From Congeria kusceri (Eukaryota > Mollusca > Bivalvia > Myida > Dreissenidae): a stretch of DNA of 64,000 nucleotides. The notes under the pieces are model-generated. The model was not told the origin of the DNA and did not search any database. It saw only the letters and a program-made list of their open reading frames with translations. The DNA is taken from assembly GCA_027627225.1 (NCBI GenBank), contig CM051026.1:7635115-7699114 (forward strand). The letters run 5' to 3'. Position 1 is the first letter of the stretch. Each line of letters starts with the position of its first letter. Shown here one piece after another: positions 22,290-34,866 of the stretch. Both the position numbers and the translations under genes were made by a program.

Positions 22290-22689
22290 GTAGTTTAGTA
22301 TTATAGAACTCTTATGTTTTGGCTGCATTTTCCATCAACATGTGAATTTATTTCAACCTGACAATACAATGACATCAATGTATGCTATAATTATGTTAAT
22401 ACTCTCACCATAGAAACTTGGGATAATCATGGAATAATTACTGACTGCATCTGATTTTAAAATGTTCACAATGATTCTGCAGATGAGTTGTGTAATATTG
22501 TTTTAAGCATTGGTTCATGATTTTAAAGCAGTGTGGTAAATCGCTAATTATTAATTAATTATCTAATTGAAAGATATGTACCCGGTATGTCCTTTGTCTT
22601 ATAGAAGAACACTTCTCACTTTTCGACTACAGGTGGCCTGTTGAGTACTTACATAATCACAATAAAAGTTTGAATAAATTCTTAACTTA

Positions 22690-22972
22690 TTGTTATACTT
22701 ACGAGCATTCCATCCACGTGATCTTTTTATATTTCTGTTGTGTTTACACAGTTGAAGTACGGTTGACAAATTGGTCAGCAAGGGACTCGAGTTCTGTAAG
22801 CAGTGGGAACAGAACTCGAGCCAGACACTGGACCTGTACCGACCTCCCTCCTGCCTAGGTGGAAGTGACTGTGGTTGGGATAGTTGTCATGTCAAGGATT
22901 GCAAACACAAGTTCTTGCCAAGGTAAGATGACAATGATATCAACAATAGTCGCTGCCTCAGTGCCATGCTGT
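22690..22972 (+). repeat. Exon-like duplicated module, unit A
   Basis: Conserved with 54778-55050 and partly with 31737-31890. A TTTCTGTTGTGTTTACACAG acceptor-like border (22733-22752) is followed by a GC-rich segment open in one frame as GLEFCKQWEQNSSQTLDLYR, PPSCLGGSDCGWDSCHVKDC, KHKFLPR, then a donor CCAAG|GTAAGA near 22922. The frame has a TGA directly after the acceptor, and conservation continues 50 bases past the donor. That argues for duplicated DNA (old exon plus intron, or a repeat) rather than a live exon. The reverse strand of the related copy has a tRNA-B-box-like GTTCAATTCC, so a SINE-like origin is an alternative. Confidence 0.5.
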
Positions 22973-23006
22973 CCAAATACAGTATGAATGCACTGAACAG
23001 ATTTTG

Positions 23007-23640
23007 AGCTCACTTGAGCTTGAAATGGTCAGGTGTGAGCTATTGTGTTCAGTCATCATCTGTTATCAGTTGTTTGTTGTCTGTCTTTTGTTATCAGCAT
23101 TTTGTATTTTGCTTGTAACAACTTCTCTGAAGCCACTGGATGGATGTTGAAAAAACTGGGCATATAATTTTATGTTCATTCCTCGCAAAATCCATTTCAT
23201 ACTGTGTGTTGTCAATTTGGTCAGTCAATGTACTTTAAGTCAATTATTCATTGTAATGCTATTAGTAACTTGGTCTAACGAAGGCCAGCACCGAGCCAAA
23301 TTGTGCATGCTATTGGCAAGTTCCCTTGGAATAATTTTGAGTTATTTGTGCCATGAAATGTACTAGTCTGTGCTTGTTCGCTGTGCCATTGTGTTTATTA
23401 TAATGCGTAGAAATACTTAATATTAATAATATCTTGTTGCACATAAAGGCAAAACGTTCCAGTCCAATGAGGAGTGAATTGTGGCCTCCTCCTCTCCCAC
23501 CAGATGTGCTTACAAAGTTTGTGCCAAGCATCATGCATATTACTATCGAAAAAAGCTTATACAGTGGCATTTTGTCCTGTTGTATGTACATGTATCAGTG
23601 CGTCCGTAAACGCTTTAAATATCTTTTCATAAACTACTAG
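23007..23640 (+). repeat. Unit A continued: degenerate hairpin start and shared block
   Basis: GAGCTCACTTGAGCTT..GTGTGAGCTATT at 23007 is a degraded hairpin-element start. From 23114 the words CCACTGGATGGATGTTGAAA, GTTGTCAATTTGGTCAG and CAATTATTCATTGTAATG match 32040-32190 and 55875-56020 in the same order. GTGGCCTCCTCCTCTCCCACC near 23480 matches 32450 and 57208. Confidence 0.55.
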
Positions 23641-24347
23641 GAAATATTCAACCAAATTATACAGCAATCATTCTTGGAGAATTAATAATAAACCTACATT
23701 TTTATGAACAAGTTCCAGCTAATATAACGCTCAGCCTCCTGCTAGAAATGGCTGATGGTCAATATTTCAAAACATGTCTTATAAATGTTTGCATATTTCT
23801 CCCATTTGACTATAAAATCGTGTCAAGTGACAGACCTTTTAGATATACCACAATGTATATTCCCAATATATATAAAATATTTAAACTATTGTAAGAGTTT
23901 AGTCTGTTACATATTTACTTGTAATTATCCTAAACAAGAAAAATCAACATAATTTTCACAGAACTACACCTTATTTCAGTCTGTCATGACAAATAACAAG
24001 TGTGGCTCTGTTTGATTATACAACACATGGCCTTCAAAACAGATTTCATTGATGTTTTTTTCAAATAAATATGCATTTATTTACTACGTGTTGTGGGAAT
24101 CCTCTTATATATGTTGTGCTTTGTTTTAGGATTAAAAAAATCAAATGTATTGGCATGCTAATGACATATTCAAGTCTTCAGCATTAAAAGTGTATAAACA
24201 CTGTATACAAGTTTCATAAAGATATGTATTTAAAGTGGATAAAAAAACTTGGTCTCAACTTACAAAATGTTTTACAAATTGAGATAGAAAAGTTTGGTAA
24301 ACATGGTTTATTTGGAGTTGTTTCCCTTCAACTGATTTAGAAATTTT
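23641..24347. other. No recognisable feature
   Basis: AT-rich; nothing supported on either strand. Confidence 0.45.
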
Positions 24348-24480
24348 AGCTCGACTATTCACCTAATAGTACGAGCTAGTCAACGTACCCATTCGTCGTC
24401 GGTTAAAAACAATTTGCTGATCACACTGGTTCACATAGAAAACTTTGTGTGTATATTGTATACAATATTCCTGCGTTAAA
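24348..24480 (+). repeat. Hairpin-start repeat fragment (AGCTCGACTATT)
   Basis: AGCTCGACTATT-CACCT-AATAGT.CGAGCT forms a 12-bp stem (one bulge) at 24348-24376, the layout of a 5' hairpin as in the other hairpin-start repeats here. No 3' counterpart is seen, so it is truncated. Confidence 0.5.
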
Positions 24481-25690
24481 GCGGTAGTTACATATATAAT
24501 ATTACTTTGCAGTGCAGGTGCAGTACTTATAATAAGAATCTATGTGTTTAAAATTAATAATATGTTTAAAAGAACTCAATAATGTGTGCTGTATAAAACA
24601 TGATAATGCAAAATATAATACAAGGAGTGTAAGATAAAACTTCTTTAGATAAAGATGTACATAAAGATTTTAAATATTTATTGACAGGAATTACCCCAGT
24701 AGAATTGCACAACAATGCAAAATAACGAGGCTGTGTGTAACATGTTTACTTCTATAGAAGATTTTGATTCAGAGATTTGAAAGGAACAAATAAATTAACC
24801 CGATTCAAATCCATTAATCCAATCAGCGTTAAGCTTCTATCAAAAGTAAGGCAGAGAGAGAAATTGCGCTTTTGCATAATGGAAACAGACTGTTTTGTTT
24901 TAATAATGAACATTATGAGAAGTAGATTTAAACAAATACGAATTAAAGAATAATTATTATTTATTATTTATTTTATTAACAAATTAACAAACAAAATATA
25001 TACCGAATATCTATGCACTTAATAAGTATGGCATTAATTGTTGTTTTCTTTACGTTTATCTTTTTGTGTGTCGTAATATATAGAACGAGAGAGAAAGTGG
25101 GAGAAATAACCCAACTGGTATACAAATTTAATGATGGAAACACATAGTTTTATGTATCAACATTTGTTTCTAAACATGTTATGCAGCTTATGCTTTAAAC
25201 CCTGTTAGTTTTAATGTTCAAGTAATAATACTTGAACATAACAATATAGGGTGACATTGTTTTAAGTTAAAAGATATATAAAGTTTTAATGTTAGATGCT
25301 AAAATAACTTGCATCTGCAATTATGATCTGGTTGGTGTATAATATTTTACTTTATTATATACATATAGATAATTTGACTCAAATACTGGTATATTTTTGG
25401 TGTAGAATACAATAGGTTAGATAAAATTTCAATATTTCACACTGTGAAATAAAATTCTGTATTCAACGGCTGGAAAACATACTATTTTGCATTCGTTGAG
25501 TATCTATTTCTGTAACGTTACGGACAACATTGGGAAACAACCTGTTCTATTATAGACATGACGCCGCAGTTACATGATGTTGATTTGAGTCATATGACGT
25601 CTTTCATGTACATGAAATATATTCATGCGCGTTTTTTAACTGTTTTGTTATTGTTTTGTTTGTTTCGTAGCATATTTGTGGTGGATTTTT
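24481..25690. other. No recognisable feature (about 1.2 kb)
   Basis: AT-rich with A/T runs. No gene, shared repeat or structured element was found. Confidence 0.45.
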
Positions 25691-25699
25691 TTAACACAG

Positions 25700-26860
25700 G
25701 CTTGTGGAATACAGCATCACACAATCAACTTGAGCGATACAAGCCACCATAACACCAAAGTCATGTAATATTCCCTTTTTTTTTGGTATATAAATGTTAG
25801 TGTTGGGTGTTACAAATACATACTTTGAACTAATAGCGAGCTCTTGTGAACAGGGAATATATCTTTTTGCTCCAACATGAGACCCTGTCCTTTGAGACAT
25901 AAAATTGTTGAGCTATTTAGTTACATGGACCCTACCCCATGGTGACAGATTTAGAAAATTCTAACACAGCATTTGCTTACATTCAACATATTAAGCAAAA
26001 CATGTTGACACTTTACACATATTTATGAATTGTTGTAATTTTTCATATTTGTTGCGAAGGAATCATAAAAAAATGTATTAAAGACGCACAACGCGGAAAG
26101 CTCAATGTCAGTGCTACACATTTGATTGCAGAGCATGGCATTTTGTTACAACATTTCATGTTATAAAATCATGGGGACAACACTTTTGCCTGGACTGTTT
26201 TCGTTGTCGTAGCTTGTGCTGCCCTTAGGTTATTGCAGATTAACCCATACTTGATTTCCTTCTTTGTTTATAAGGTTGTTACGGACATTTCGTCCTTTGT
26301 TACCAGTGCATAGGTAAAATTATATCCATTAATGCTTCACAATGTGTGGTTGATGTTCAAACTATTGCTGCATAGTACATGATGTTGCAATTTATTTTAA
26401 AATGATTTCATCGATTTAAGTTCTACGTTTGAAAACAGCAAGTTTGTTTTTGTAAATTAGCGGGGAGGGAATCTAACTTAAAGAACAGCCATTGCTAAAG
26501 AATCTGAGTGGAGTTTTCATAAAAAGGTACAGCATAACATATACATGAATTATTCGGATTAATGGTTAGTTTCAAATCGTGTTAAAAATAAAAAACCTAT
26601 GCATATAAACTTCCGTCCGTGGGTTATTCGACAACAAACTATGACGTAAATTTATTATTTCTTAAACAAAAGGTTAAAGGTCCAATATACTATAAAACTA
26701 AAAACATACATTACATGCTTCTGGTTTTAATAAATGGCTTACTGTTCAGGGCCTTTAAAAAACACAGATAAAACAATATGAAACTAATTAAAAGATCTGA
26801 CTGGACTGTACAAATATATACAGGTTAATTAAAACTGGGGGCACATAAAAAGAAGACTTT
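25700..26860 (+). repeat. Duplicated block, copy 1 (empty site for the Tigger-like insertion)
   Basis: 25700-25965 matches 43590-43850 (ACAAGCCACCATAACACCAA, CATGAGACCCTGTCC) and 26680-26860 matches 43864-43879 plus 44518-44705 (AACACAGATAAAACAATATG, AAGAAGACT..GTCTTGT). About 700 bp at 25966-26670 are absent from the other copy. At 26696-26712 the uninterrupted site CAATATACTATAAAACT is present where the other copy carries a 638-bp insertion. Confidence 0.75.
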
Positions 26861-26871
26861 GTCTTGTTGGT

Positions 26872-27043
26872 GATTTTAGGTACATTGTCTCATTCGTGCA
26901 TTAGGTGGGGAGGGGATTTTAGGTACTTTGTCTCGTTCATGCATTAGGTGGGGAGGGGATTTTAGGTACTTTGTCTCTTTCATGCATTAGGTGGGGATGG
27001 GATTTTAGGTACTTTGTCTTGTTCATGCATTAGGTGGGGAGGG
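26872..27043 (+). repeat. 43-bp tandem repeat, 4 copies
   Basis: Unit GATTTTAGGTACTTTGTCTC + GTTCATGCATTAGGTGGGGA + GGG, starting at 26872, 26915, 26958 and 27001. A few substitutions separate the copies, so it is young. A partial fifth unit follows at 27044. Confidence 0.9.
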
Positions 27044-27169
27044 GATTTTAGGCTGGCAGTGGTGGAATGGGTTTTTAACCAAATTTTCATTGTTAGATTG
27101 GGGTATGTAGTTTTGGGCATGCAGGCGTAGTGGCGGCGTCAACTTTTGAATTCCGCTCTCTAACTTGAC

Positions 27170-27860
27170 AACAAATTGAGCAATTGAAATGAAACTTAAT
27201 ACATAGATACCTTATATTGAGACCCCGCTTGGAATTGCATCTGGAGTGGGTGGGGTCAAGGTCACCTTTACTAAAAGTAGAAAAATTGTTTCCGCTCAAT
27301 AACTCACAAACATATCAAGCTCTTTCAATGAAATTTTATACATTGATACCTTATATTAAGACCTTATTTGGTATTGCATCAGGGGTGGGTGGGGTCAATG
27401 TGGCGATTACTACATATAGAAAAAATAGTTTCTGCTCAATAACTTGAGAAGGAATTGAGATATTGTAATGAAACTTCATTGGTAGATACCTTTTATCGAG
27501 ACCTTTCTCGTGATGGATCGGTCAAGGTCACCATTACTGTAAATAAAACAAACGATTACCGCTCAATAACCCTAGAACGATTTAAACTATTGCAATGAAA
27601 CTTATATTTAGATAACTTTTATTAAGACCTAACTTAGGATTATTAAATGGGTGGGTTCCAGGTCAAGGTCACCATTCTTATAAATAGAAATGTGGTTTCC
27701 ACTCTGTAACTCGAGTACAAATTTTAGCTATTGTATAGAAATTTCATATGTAGATACCTTATATTGAGATCTCGCTTAGGATTGCATATGGGATGGGTGG
27801 GGTTAAGGTCACTGTTACTAAAAATAGAAAAATGGTTTTTGCTCAACAACTCTAGACTGA
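27170..27860 (+). repeat. Tandem array of the 145-bp unit, about 5 copies
   Basis: The same unit as at 1295-1890 and 41300-42090: TTGCATATGGGATGGGTGGG, AAGGTCACTGTTACTAAAAA, CAATAACTC and TAGATACCTTATAT. Copies start at about 27228, 27366, 27510, 27640 and 27772. Confidence 0.75.
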
Positions 27861-27865
27861 ATAAG

Positions 27866-28460
27866 GCCCTGTGACACTTTGGAGAATTTGAGCTACGAGT
27901 TCTGGCGAGTTGGAACTCGCCACAACTCGTCTACTGTCGTGCAGATGTTGTACTCATGTCCTTCTTTGTTGCGTGATGTCTACTAATCTCTTCTTATGTC
28001 GCCAGAACTCGCCAAGTAGGGGCCAGAATTTTAAACTGTTTAAAATTCTCCCCACTTCTCAGCAACTTTGTATTTTCGAACAGTTGAAGGAATCTCGCAC
28101 ACTCTCAAACACACTCAAAAACATTCCATAGACTTGTCTTCCCATAGCGTTTTGCCGCATATTATCATTCCTGACACTCATAACACGAGTTTGCTGCAAG
28201 TTTTAGAGACTTACTAGAACATCTGCTCTTCTGTTTCTCTTAAAATGTGATCAGAAACTCGTACTCCTGTCCTCACAAGTCGTACAGACTAGTCCATACT
28301 CGTAAATTCTCGAAGACAAGTCTTTTATTGTTGAAAAGATATGGTACGCATATCTCGGCTGAACTCGTGATAAAATGTGAGTATCATACTGTTGTCGTGT
28401 CAAGGTTGAAGAGAACACTTCTTTCTAGGACTAAAGGTGTCCTGTATAGTACTTGCTTAA
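27866..28460. repeat. GC-shifted segment rich in ACTCG/CTCGT words
   Basis: It begins GGCCCTGTGACAC and contains many ACTCG words, for example TTGGAACTCGCCACAACTCG. The start resembles CCCCTGTCACAC at 45672 and GGTCCTGTCACATG at 18376, so it may be a miniature DNA element. The opposite end is not defined. Short open frames here have no recognisable product. Confidence 0.35.
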
Positions 28461-29178
28461 TCATAACAAAATTTGAGGAAGTCTTTACTTATTATTTTAT
28501 CCTATCATTGACGAAATAACAGCCCCAGGGATAAACTTAGCTGTATTTTCCACAGTGTGAAAATATACTTGTCGCATGTATGGACTACGTTTTCTGTTCC
28601 GTACACGATACAGTCGCAATATTTACTTTTACACGATACAGTCGCATTGTCTGGTATTTTTAAAATACGCAAAATGTTTTCCGAAACAATCAGATTTGCA
28701 GTCACACATGCGCTTCGTTTCCGAGTTTTTGAAAACGAGCAGAAAGGTTATGGTCATTTATTGTGTATTGACTCGTTTATAGATCATAAATTGTAAGGAT
28801 CATTACGCAGTTTTATCTTTTTTGACTTTAAAGGTCCCTTTGTAAAAGTTACTTTTCAATTATATTTTGTAGTAATAACACAAACATATACACCATAAAT
28901 CTTAATAACAGCCTAAGTTTTGTTTCTTGTATTTCTTGCATCTTGGGATTACTTCTTTAGTACAATTCGTTCATTTTTTATTAAACACTAGTAAAAGTAG
29001 TTGTACTACTAGTTTATGATCTCCACATTTTGTACAACATTTGTTTTTTATAGTTTAGAAGAAAAAATGATGGTATAAAAAGAATACTTGGATTAGTGTT
29101 CAATTTCGAGAAGTTTGTCTTTTTTGGCTTGAACATCGGAAGCGCTCGCCTCCAAGCCTCGCGAGATAAACTTCTTTA
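28461..29178. other. No recognisable feature
   Basis: A direct repeat CACGATACAGTCGCA occurs twice at about 28605-28650. Otherwise AT-rich with nothing supported. Confidence 0.4.
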
Positions 29179-31642
29179 TACACTGCAGATCCATTATATC
29201 GCGTATACACTGGCATATTTTCACGATCTCATTATAAACAAAGCGAAACTCCAGTTGCGTAATTAACATAAACGTAATTAATGCACCTTTTTCATTGTTG
29301 TTAACATCCACAATGTATTATATCCATATGTAAAATATTCCATTTGTATATAAAACTATAACATTATTCCTGATAATTAATTTCAAATTGTGTATAATAA
29401 ATTCTAAATCCCAATCCTGAATTTTACTGTTCACATAAAGTAAACACAATTTCTATTTACAATTAAGGTAGAAAGCCCCTAATGGGACATTTCTCAGACC
29501 GTGACATTCTTATTATCTTTGATCATTAAATCTATTGTGAGACTTAACTGTGAAATATAAACAAAATCTAACCACACGTTTTCTTAAAAATGTGATTTTT
29601 GTTATAACCCCTCATTTTCTACTTCAACCTAAAATTTTGTTGGGGTACACTTACAAAAATGACTGACATATTGTCAAAATGTATTTTATTTATTACTGAA
29701 TAGCTTTAATTTATACGTTAAAGATGAATCTTATGAAAAAGTATAACAAACATAAGTACTAAGGTTGACCAACAATACTTATGACATTAAATTTGGCTAA
29801 GCATATGGTAATAAACAACAGATTTTATTACAGTAAAAATACGCCTAACACCAATTTTTGTATTTTTTTCAACTTTTATTTCATAGTATGTCAAAATCAG
29901 TAAAACCAAAATATAATATAACCTTATCTGAGAGGAAAAAGGTATAAATTGACATAGGTTCACCACACAAATCTCCAGGTATAACATTTGGAGTGAAGCA
30001 ACCCTATGTTATAAAAAAAAAGAAAAGAAAAATAAGACAGGTAACAAAGCAAATATTTTCCTTCTATGTTGAAATATTTTTTTCTCTTCTAATTATATAA
30101 TCTAATAGCAGTATCGATATTAAATCAATTATTTTTGCATTAATGTTAAAGGAATAGTGTTTGCGTAAACATTTTAAATACAAATGTAACTAGCTGAGGT
30201 TCACATGCCCTTGGTTACCAAATTCAGAAAAATAAATAACTTTTTTTTAAAGTTTGTATTTAAAAAAATTTAATTGACATTTTCATTACATTGGGTTAAC
30301 AAGAGCTTCAAAAAACTAGCAAATCTTTGTGATAACTTCATCAAGACTCTTCTTGGAGCTTGTGACTATTGGTAAAATGTCACTGTTTTTGGATAAAAAG
30401 GTGTCTCTTAGACCATTCTCATCATTTCGTCGATACATAATTTTCATATGTTTTTAAATTATCCAACAGAACGACAAACTCGATCACCTGACGTCCCGCT
30501 CTCCACCCATCTCGACTGACTATTTTTCCAAGTTTTTGGTGTGAATGAATGTCAGTTCACAGCAAGGAGCACGTAACTCCTTCACGCAGATATGTTTTTA
30601 TATACGAATAATTATGTTCAATAATACTAATACTCCTTGGACATTTATTTATAACTATTTTAACTTTAGTGTAATGAAATACACCAGACATATCGCAAAA
30701 ATATCATGATTAAATGTAAACAAAAATTCCCAACAATGACATCATTTGGAGGTATTACCTATGCCAGAATACCTTGTTTTTCTTCAAACAACATTTTTAC
30801 TTTCATCTTTAAACACAAATAAGCATTTATTTAACACATTTAATTGAAAATTAGTCAACATTCGAAAAGTACTGGTAATGTTTATTTCGCGAAAATAATT
30901 TCTGTTTCAAACCAGATCGATTAGATTTACGGTTAGTGGCGAACGGGCCAAAGTTTACCGATATTTCCTGAGTATTTCCGAAGTGGTTAGGATCTTTCCT
31001 TAAACTGCACATGTATTTCGTGTAAATCCTTTGTTCTGCTAGAAAAGCGTGCAAAAATTATGTTGACATGTACAATGTCACGTCATTCGCATGGATAGCG
31101 TGAATGTATTGATTGTTGTATAAGAACTTTGTAGCGCACAGGACATTGAGATCGTTACTTTTGTATAAAAGTTTCGTTGCACATAACAACAAAATTGGGA
31201 ATGATGTGGATTTTCTCTTAAACAAAAATGAAACAGTTACGCCGTATTGAAAACGTTATTGTTGTTCAGATAGGTCAGTATTGATCTATGACATACAGTT
31301 ACTGTGTACACCTTCCACGTGGACGGCGTGTAATTTGCCTGTTTATTAAAGCCACAGTAGTGAAAGGACGTTGTCCTGTGTGGCACGAGCAATGTAAGCT
31401 GATGACGTCAAACTGTTACACTTTGATGTTGAGCGGATCGGGTTATTGTTTGTCGCAGTACAGGAGTGTGAATTTAAGAGTAGCGATGTAGGGGCGAAAA
31501 ACCAGACCCAACGGGATTTATTTATGAACATCGTGTAATAGTAAAATATTGAAGTACATGAAAAAAATCGGGAACCATGGCTGCTACACGATATATTGGA
31601 TATAGCAGAATAACGGATCACAATATAACGGATCTGCAGTGT
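29179..31642 (+). mobile_element. TIR DNA element, CACTGCAGATC family, copy 2, with nested insert
   Basis: Left end CACTGCAGATCCATTATATC (29179) and right end ATATAACGGATCTGCAGTG (to 31642) are inverted repeats, flanked by TA on both sides. The left arm (29280-29450) and right part (31000-31642) match copy 1 at 13525-14242. About 1.5 kb between them (roughly 29460-31000) has no counterpart in copy 1, so it was probably inserted later. The insert is AT-rich with no recognisable gene. Confidence 0.7.
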
Positions 31643-31736
31643 ATTCAACACTAACCTAATATTCTCTATATACATACGAACATATCAACCACATCAGCGC
31701 ACTATTTATATGCTGTACACATGTATATATACAGAG

Positions 31737-31890
31737 CCAGGCACTGGACCTGTACGATCTCCTTCCTGCTTAGGTGGAAGTGACTGTGGTTGGGATAGTT
31801 GTTGAGTCGAGGATTGCAACCCGTGGTTGTAAAAAGGTCAGATGACATTGAAATGAACATCCTGTTCCTGCCTCTGTGGCATGCCATTGA
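31737..31890 (+). repeat. Exon-like duplicated module, unit B (truncated, frameshifted)
   Basis: Begins after TATATATACAG with AGCCAGGCACTGGACCTGTA and continues TTAGGTGGAAGTGACTGTGG, matching units A and C. The first half of the module is missing and one base is deleted after CTGTAC, so the frame open in the other copies is broken. The sequence at the donor position is AAAAGGTCAGATG. Confidence 0.6.
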
Positions 31891-31920
31891 AAGATTGTAT
31901 GATTGCTATTAACAGATTTT

Positions 31921-32470
31921 TAGCTCACCTGAGATTGAAGTGCTCAAGTGTGAGCTATTTTGGTCAGTCATCGCTCATCGTCAGTTGTTTATTGTCTGTC
32001 CATTTTTATCAACAATTTGTATCTTGCGTTTAACAACTGCTTTGAATCCACTGGATGTAAATTGAAAAAAATGGGCATATATGTTTAGTTCTAGCAAAAT
32101 CTATTTTGTACTGGGCTTTATTAATTTGCAGCAGACAATGTATTTTACCACAATTATTCATTGTAATCAAAAAGTAACTTGGATAATGAAGGCCAGTACA
32201 GAGTTCTCGTAAGGATTTCAAAATATGGAGTCCAGGACTCCTTCCTATGAAAAATTAGCATCCCAGTTGCTGTAGTTAAGCTGACTCCGCCTGCGTCTTG
32301 ATTTTATCGATAATTGACACACTGGTGCAGAAGGGGAATGTGTTTATTGTAGAGTAGGCGTTCTTTGTCTTGGGAAAATATGCGTACGCCAGAGAAAAGG
32401 GTTGCTTCCTAGAATCTAACACCGAGATTTACTTTATTTTGTGACTTATGGCTTCCTGCTTTCCCACCAG
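31921..32470 (+). repeat. Unit B continued: degenerate hairpin start and shared block
   Basis: TTTTTAGCTCACCTGAG.. at 31918 starts a degraded hairpin element. CCACTGGATGTAAATTGAAA and ACAATTATTCATTGTAAT follow as in units A and C. GGCTTCCTGCTTTCCCACC at about 32450 corresponds to 23480 and 57212. Confidence 0.55.
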
Positions 32471-32542
32471 ACATGTTTGTGCCCAAGATTTTATTCGTCT
32501 GTTGTGCTTTTCTTCACCACTTGAAAATAAAACCAACTGCTT

Positions 32543-32650
32543 GTAGGCCAGACATTTCAGTATCCTTTTGTAGGCCAGACGTTTCAGTATCCTTTTGTAG
32601 GCCAGACGTTTCAGTATCCTTTTGTAGGCCAGACGTTTCAGTATCCTTTT
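32543..32650 (+). repeat. 27-bp tandem repeat, 4 copies
   Basis: Unit GTAGGCCAGACGTTTCAGTA + TCCTTTT at 32543, 32570, 32597 and 32624, nearly identical. Since 27 is a multiple of three, frames stay open on both strands; this alone is not evidence of coding. Confidence 0.95.
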
Positions 32651-32859
32651 GTACATTTTGAGCATTCTTCTTTTGCTGTGGCCAGTTGTAATCTCTTTTT
32701 GTTAGCCGCATGCATTTGTAAATCATAACTTACTGAAGTCCATGAGTGTGGCAATATTGTATCATGTTTGTATCTGCTGTGTGCCACTCAGTCACTTTTA
32801 TTAGGAATTTATATAACTGTATTACTGTGTCTTAAAAACAATGTGGAAATTGAATGTAT

Positions 32860-33600
32860 GTTATTACTGGCCAGGATGATTTGGATGAGGTTCAACTGTA
32901 TTGTTAATTTGTGTTGATCAGTATCTATGAAAGTGTCTTTAAATTCCAGGTATTTTGATTCCTCTTGCCTTGGTCTGTCTCAATTTGTTTATTGGTCCAT
33001 TTTATATATTGATACTGAACTCCTGATGGGCATAAAAATGTTTTTTTGTTTTTTTTTGTAGTTATGTCTAAGCGGTAAAAACATTCGTTAAACGATCATT
33101 ATTTGTATATAACACAATCAAATACTATCATAAACTGTATATTTCATTGAAAAATACAATTTGAATAAGCTTGCACTTTCCTTGAACCCGGTGTTCCCGA
33201 TTTTAAAAATTCTGTGGCTTTCCCAAATACAAGCACCTGATTCAAGTGTGTGCCTGCGCAACTCGACAAAACTAAAATGTCCTAAATATAAACGGCGCTA
33301 TTTTAAATTACTCAATGTGTTATAGCATCTGCAGACGCTATAGATTTTAGGACATTAATAAGGAAGAAAACTATATAAAATCATTGTTTTTCAGGTAAAT
33401 AAAAACAAATGTGTCTAATTTTTCTATGGGTTTTATACGATTATGTAAGAAAATTTTGTATTTTTGACAATTTTCTTTCATTTTTACGATTGGACCATCT
33501 GGAGTTCAGTCCCTTTAATGTTGTACTCGGGTATTTGTGTATCTTGTGTTTATACTATTGTAGTTTTAGTTCTAGGTATCAGAATCAGTAGAATGAAAAG
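32860..33600 (+). repeat. Interspersed monomer 'X', copy 1 (5' part)
   Basis: Contains GGCCAGGATGATTTGGATGA, TTGATCAGTATCT and TTTATTGGTCCATTTTATA, in the order seen at 57500-57650. It ends near TCAGTAGAATGAAAAGTAAA, like TCAGTATAAAGTAAAGTTAA at 57734. The X core comes later, at 34560, after an inserted repeat. Confidence 0.55.
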
Positions 33601-33649
33601 TAAAATGCTCACAATATAAACACAAGTTTAAGACAAATGTCACTCTATT

Positions 33650-34085
33650 GTAAAAACACTGTGTTGATTTTCTCATGTTTCATGCTTCCCTTGAATAACT
33701 GTACTTCTAACGGTAATATTGGCTGTCATCAAATGGACGAGTCATTTTAAGGGCAGTCTATGATACATGTTGAATGTTATTAGAAGTTTACAATATATAA
33801 AAAAAATCAACAATTTACTAACTAAAAATCACATGGTAAGTTTTAGTCCACCAATAAGTAAATTTGCATGGAAAAACACGCCAATTTGTTTATAAATTAC
33901 CTATTTTTTCTCAAATAGTTATACCACTCTTTTTGTTCAATGTTGGAAACTAGTATAGATTTATGAGAGGACCCGCAAACTTGAAACACTTCACTGACCA
34001 CAATAACGGGATTTCATGCAAAAATCAGGCTTGGGATAAACACTCCTTTGACGGGAAACTAGGTCACCCAATGTCTTTAAGAAAG
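33650..34085 (+). repeat. Interspersed repeat 'Y', copy 1
   Basis: Matches 51180-51595 over more than 400 bp: CAACAATTTACTAACTAAAA, GAAACACTTCACTGACCACA and CTAGGTCACCCAATGTCTTT. Same orientation in both places. No coding potential; family unknown. Confidence 0.65.
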
Positions 34086-34559
34086 TCAGTGGTATTGATT
34101 TCATATCTCCTGTGAATGACTTAAGGACGTTAAATTATAGTGTGAAAGGAAATTAAAGAGGGACTGTAGGATTTTTGTACGAAAATTATAACATAAACCG
34201 TCCATCTATTCTTATGATGTCAGTATATTTTTAGAATAATATTGTAATAAATGTTGAGAATAACTTATGTTTAGAAATGCATATCAAGAGAGAAATTTAA
34301 AACTTAAATAATACTTTGGTGTGCAACAAACTAGTACACATGTATATGCAGCATCTTGATGAGTCAGATCGTTGGCACATGTGCAGTTCTTATATTCTAA
34401 TGAAAAACCAAATGTAGGATACAATGGTCTGTATTGACAGAAAATATATAGTTGCATTTTTTTTCAATAAATAAAATAGTTTTTGTTGATATTGACAGTT
34501 TTTTTTAATGTTATATGAAACATTATTGTTAGTGGGTAAAGAAAGAGACCCAAAATAAA

Positions 34560-34860
34560 TCTGTAAAAATCAGACAGCCCCGCTTTAAATCTGAATGAAA
34601 AAGCGATTGTTAACTAACAGAAGCATAACCACAGATTGATTAACACATTTAAAATGAATTGTTCTCATAACTGTTTGGCACAATGAAACCAGTGCTACTT
34701 TGACCCTTTCAGTTGAAAACAATGCCAACAACTTTAGTTGAAATAATATGCCATTGAAGCGTTTTATGGTCCAACACAAAATAATGACATTTTAAAACAA
34801 ATAAGCAGACAGTGATCTGTCTGAAAACAATGTCAAAATGTTTAAATTAGTCAGGATGAC
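34560..34860 (+). repeat. Monomer 'X' core, copy 2
   Basis: AAGCGATTGTTAACTAACAG, CTACTTTGACCCTTTCAGTT, GAAAACAATGCCAACAACTT and TTTATGGTCCAACA define the core. It is shared with 35490, 47030, 57835 and 60700, always on the plus strand. Confidence 0.7.
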
Positions 34861-34866
34861 TTTTTA

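Noticed and set aside
22753..22922. Splicing of candidate exon E3 directly into the module at 22753
   Set aside because: E3 ends in phase 0 and the module reaches TGA after four codons in that phase.
32429..32726. Open frames over the 27-bp repeat as repeat proteins
   Set aside because: Unit length alone keeps three frames open; no start context, splice sites or homology.
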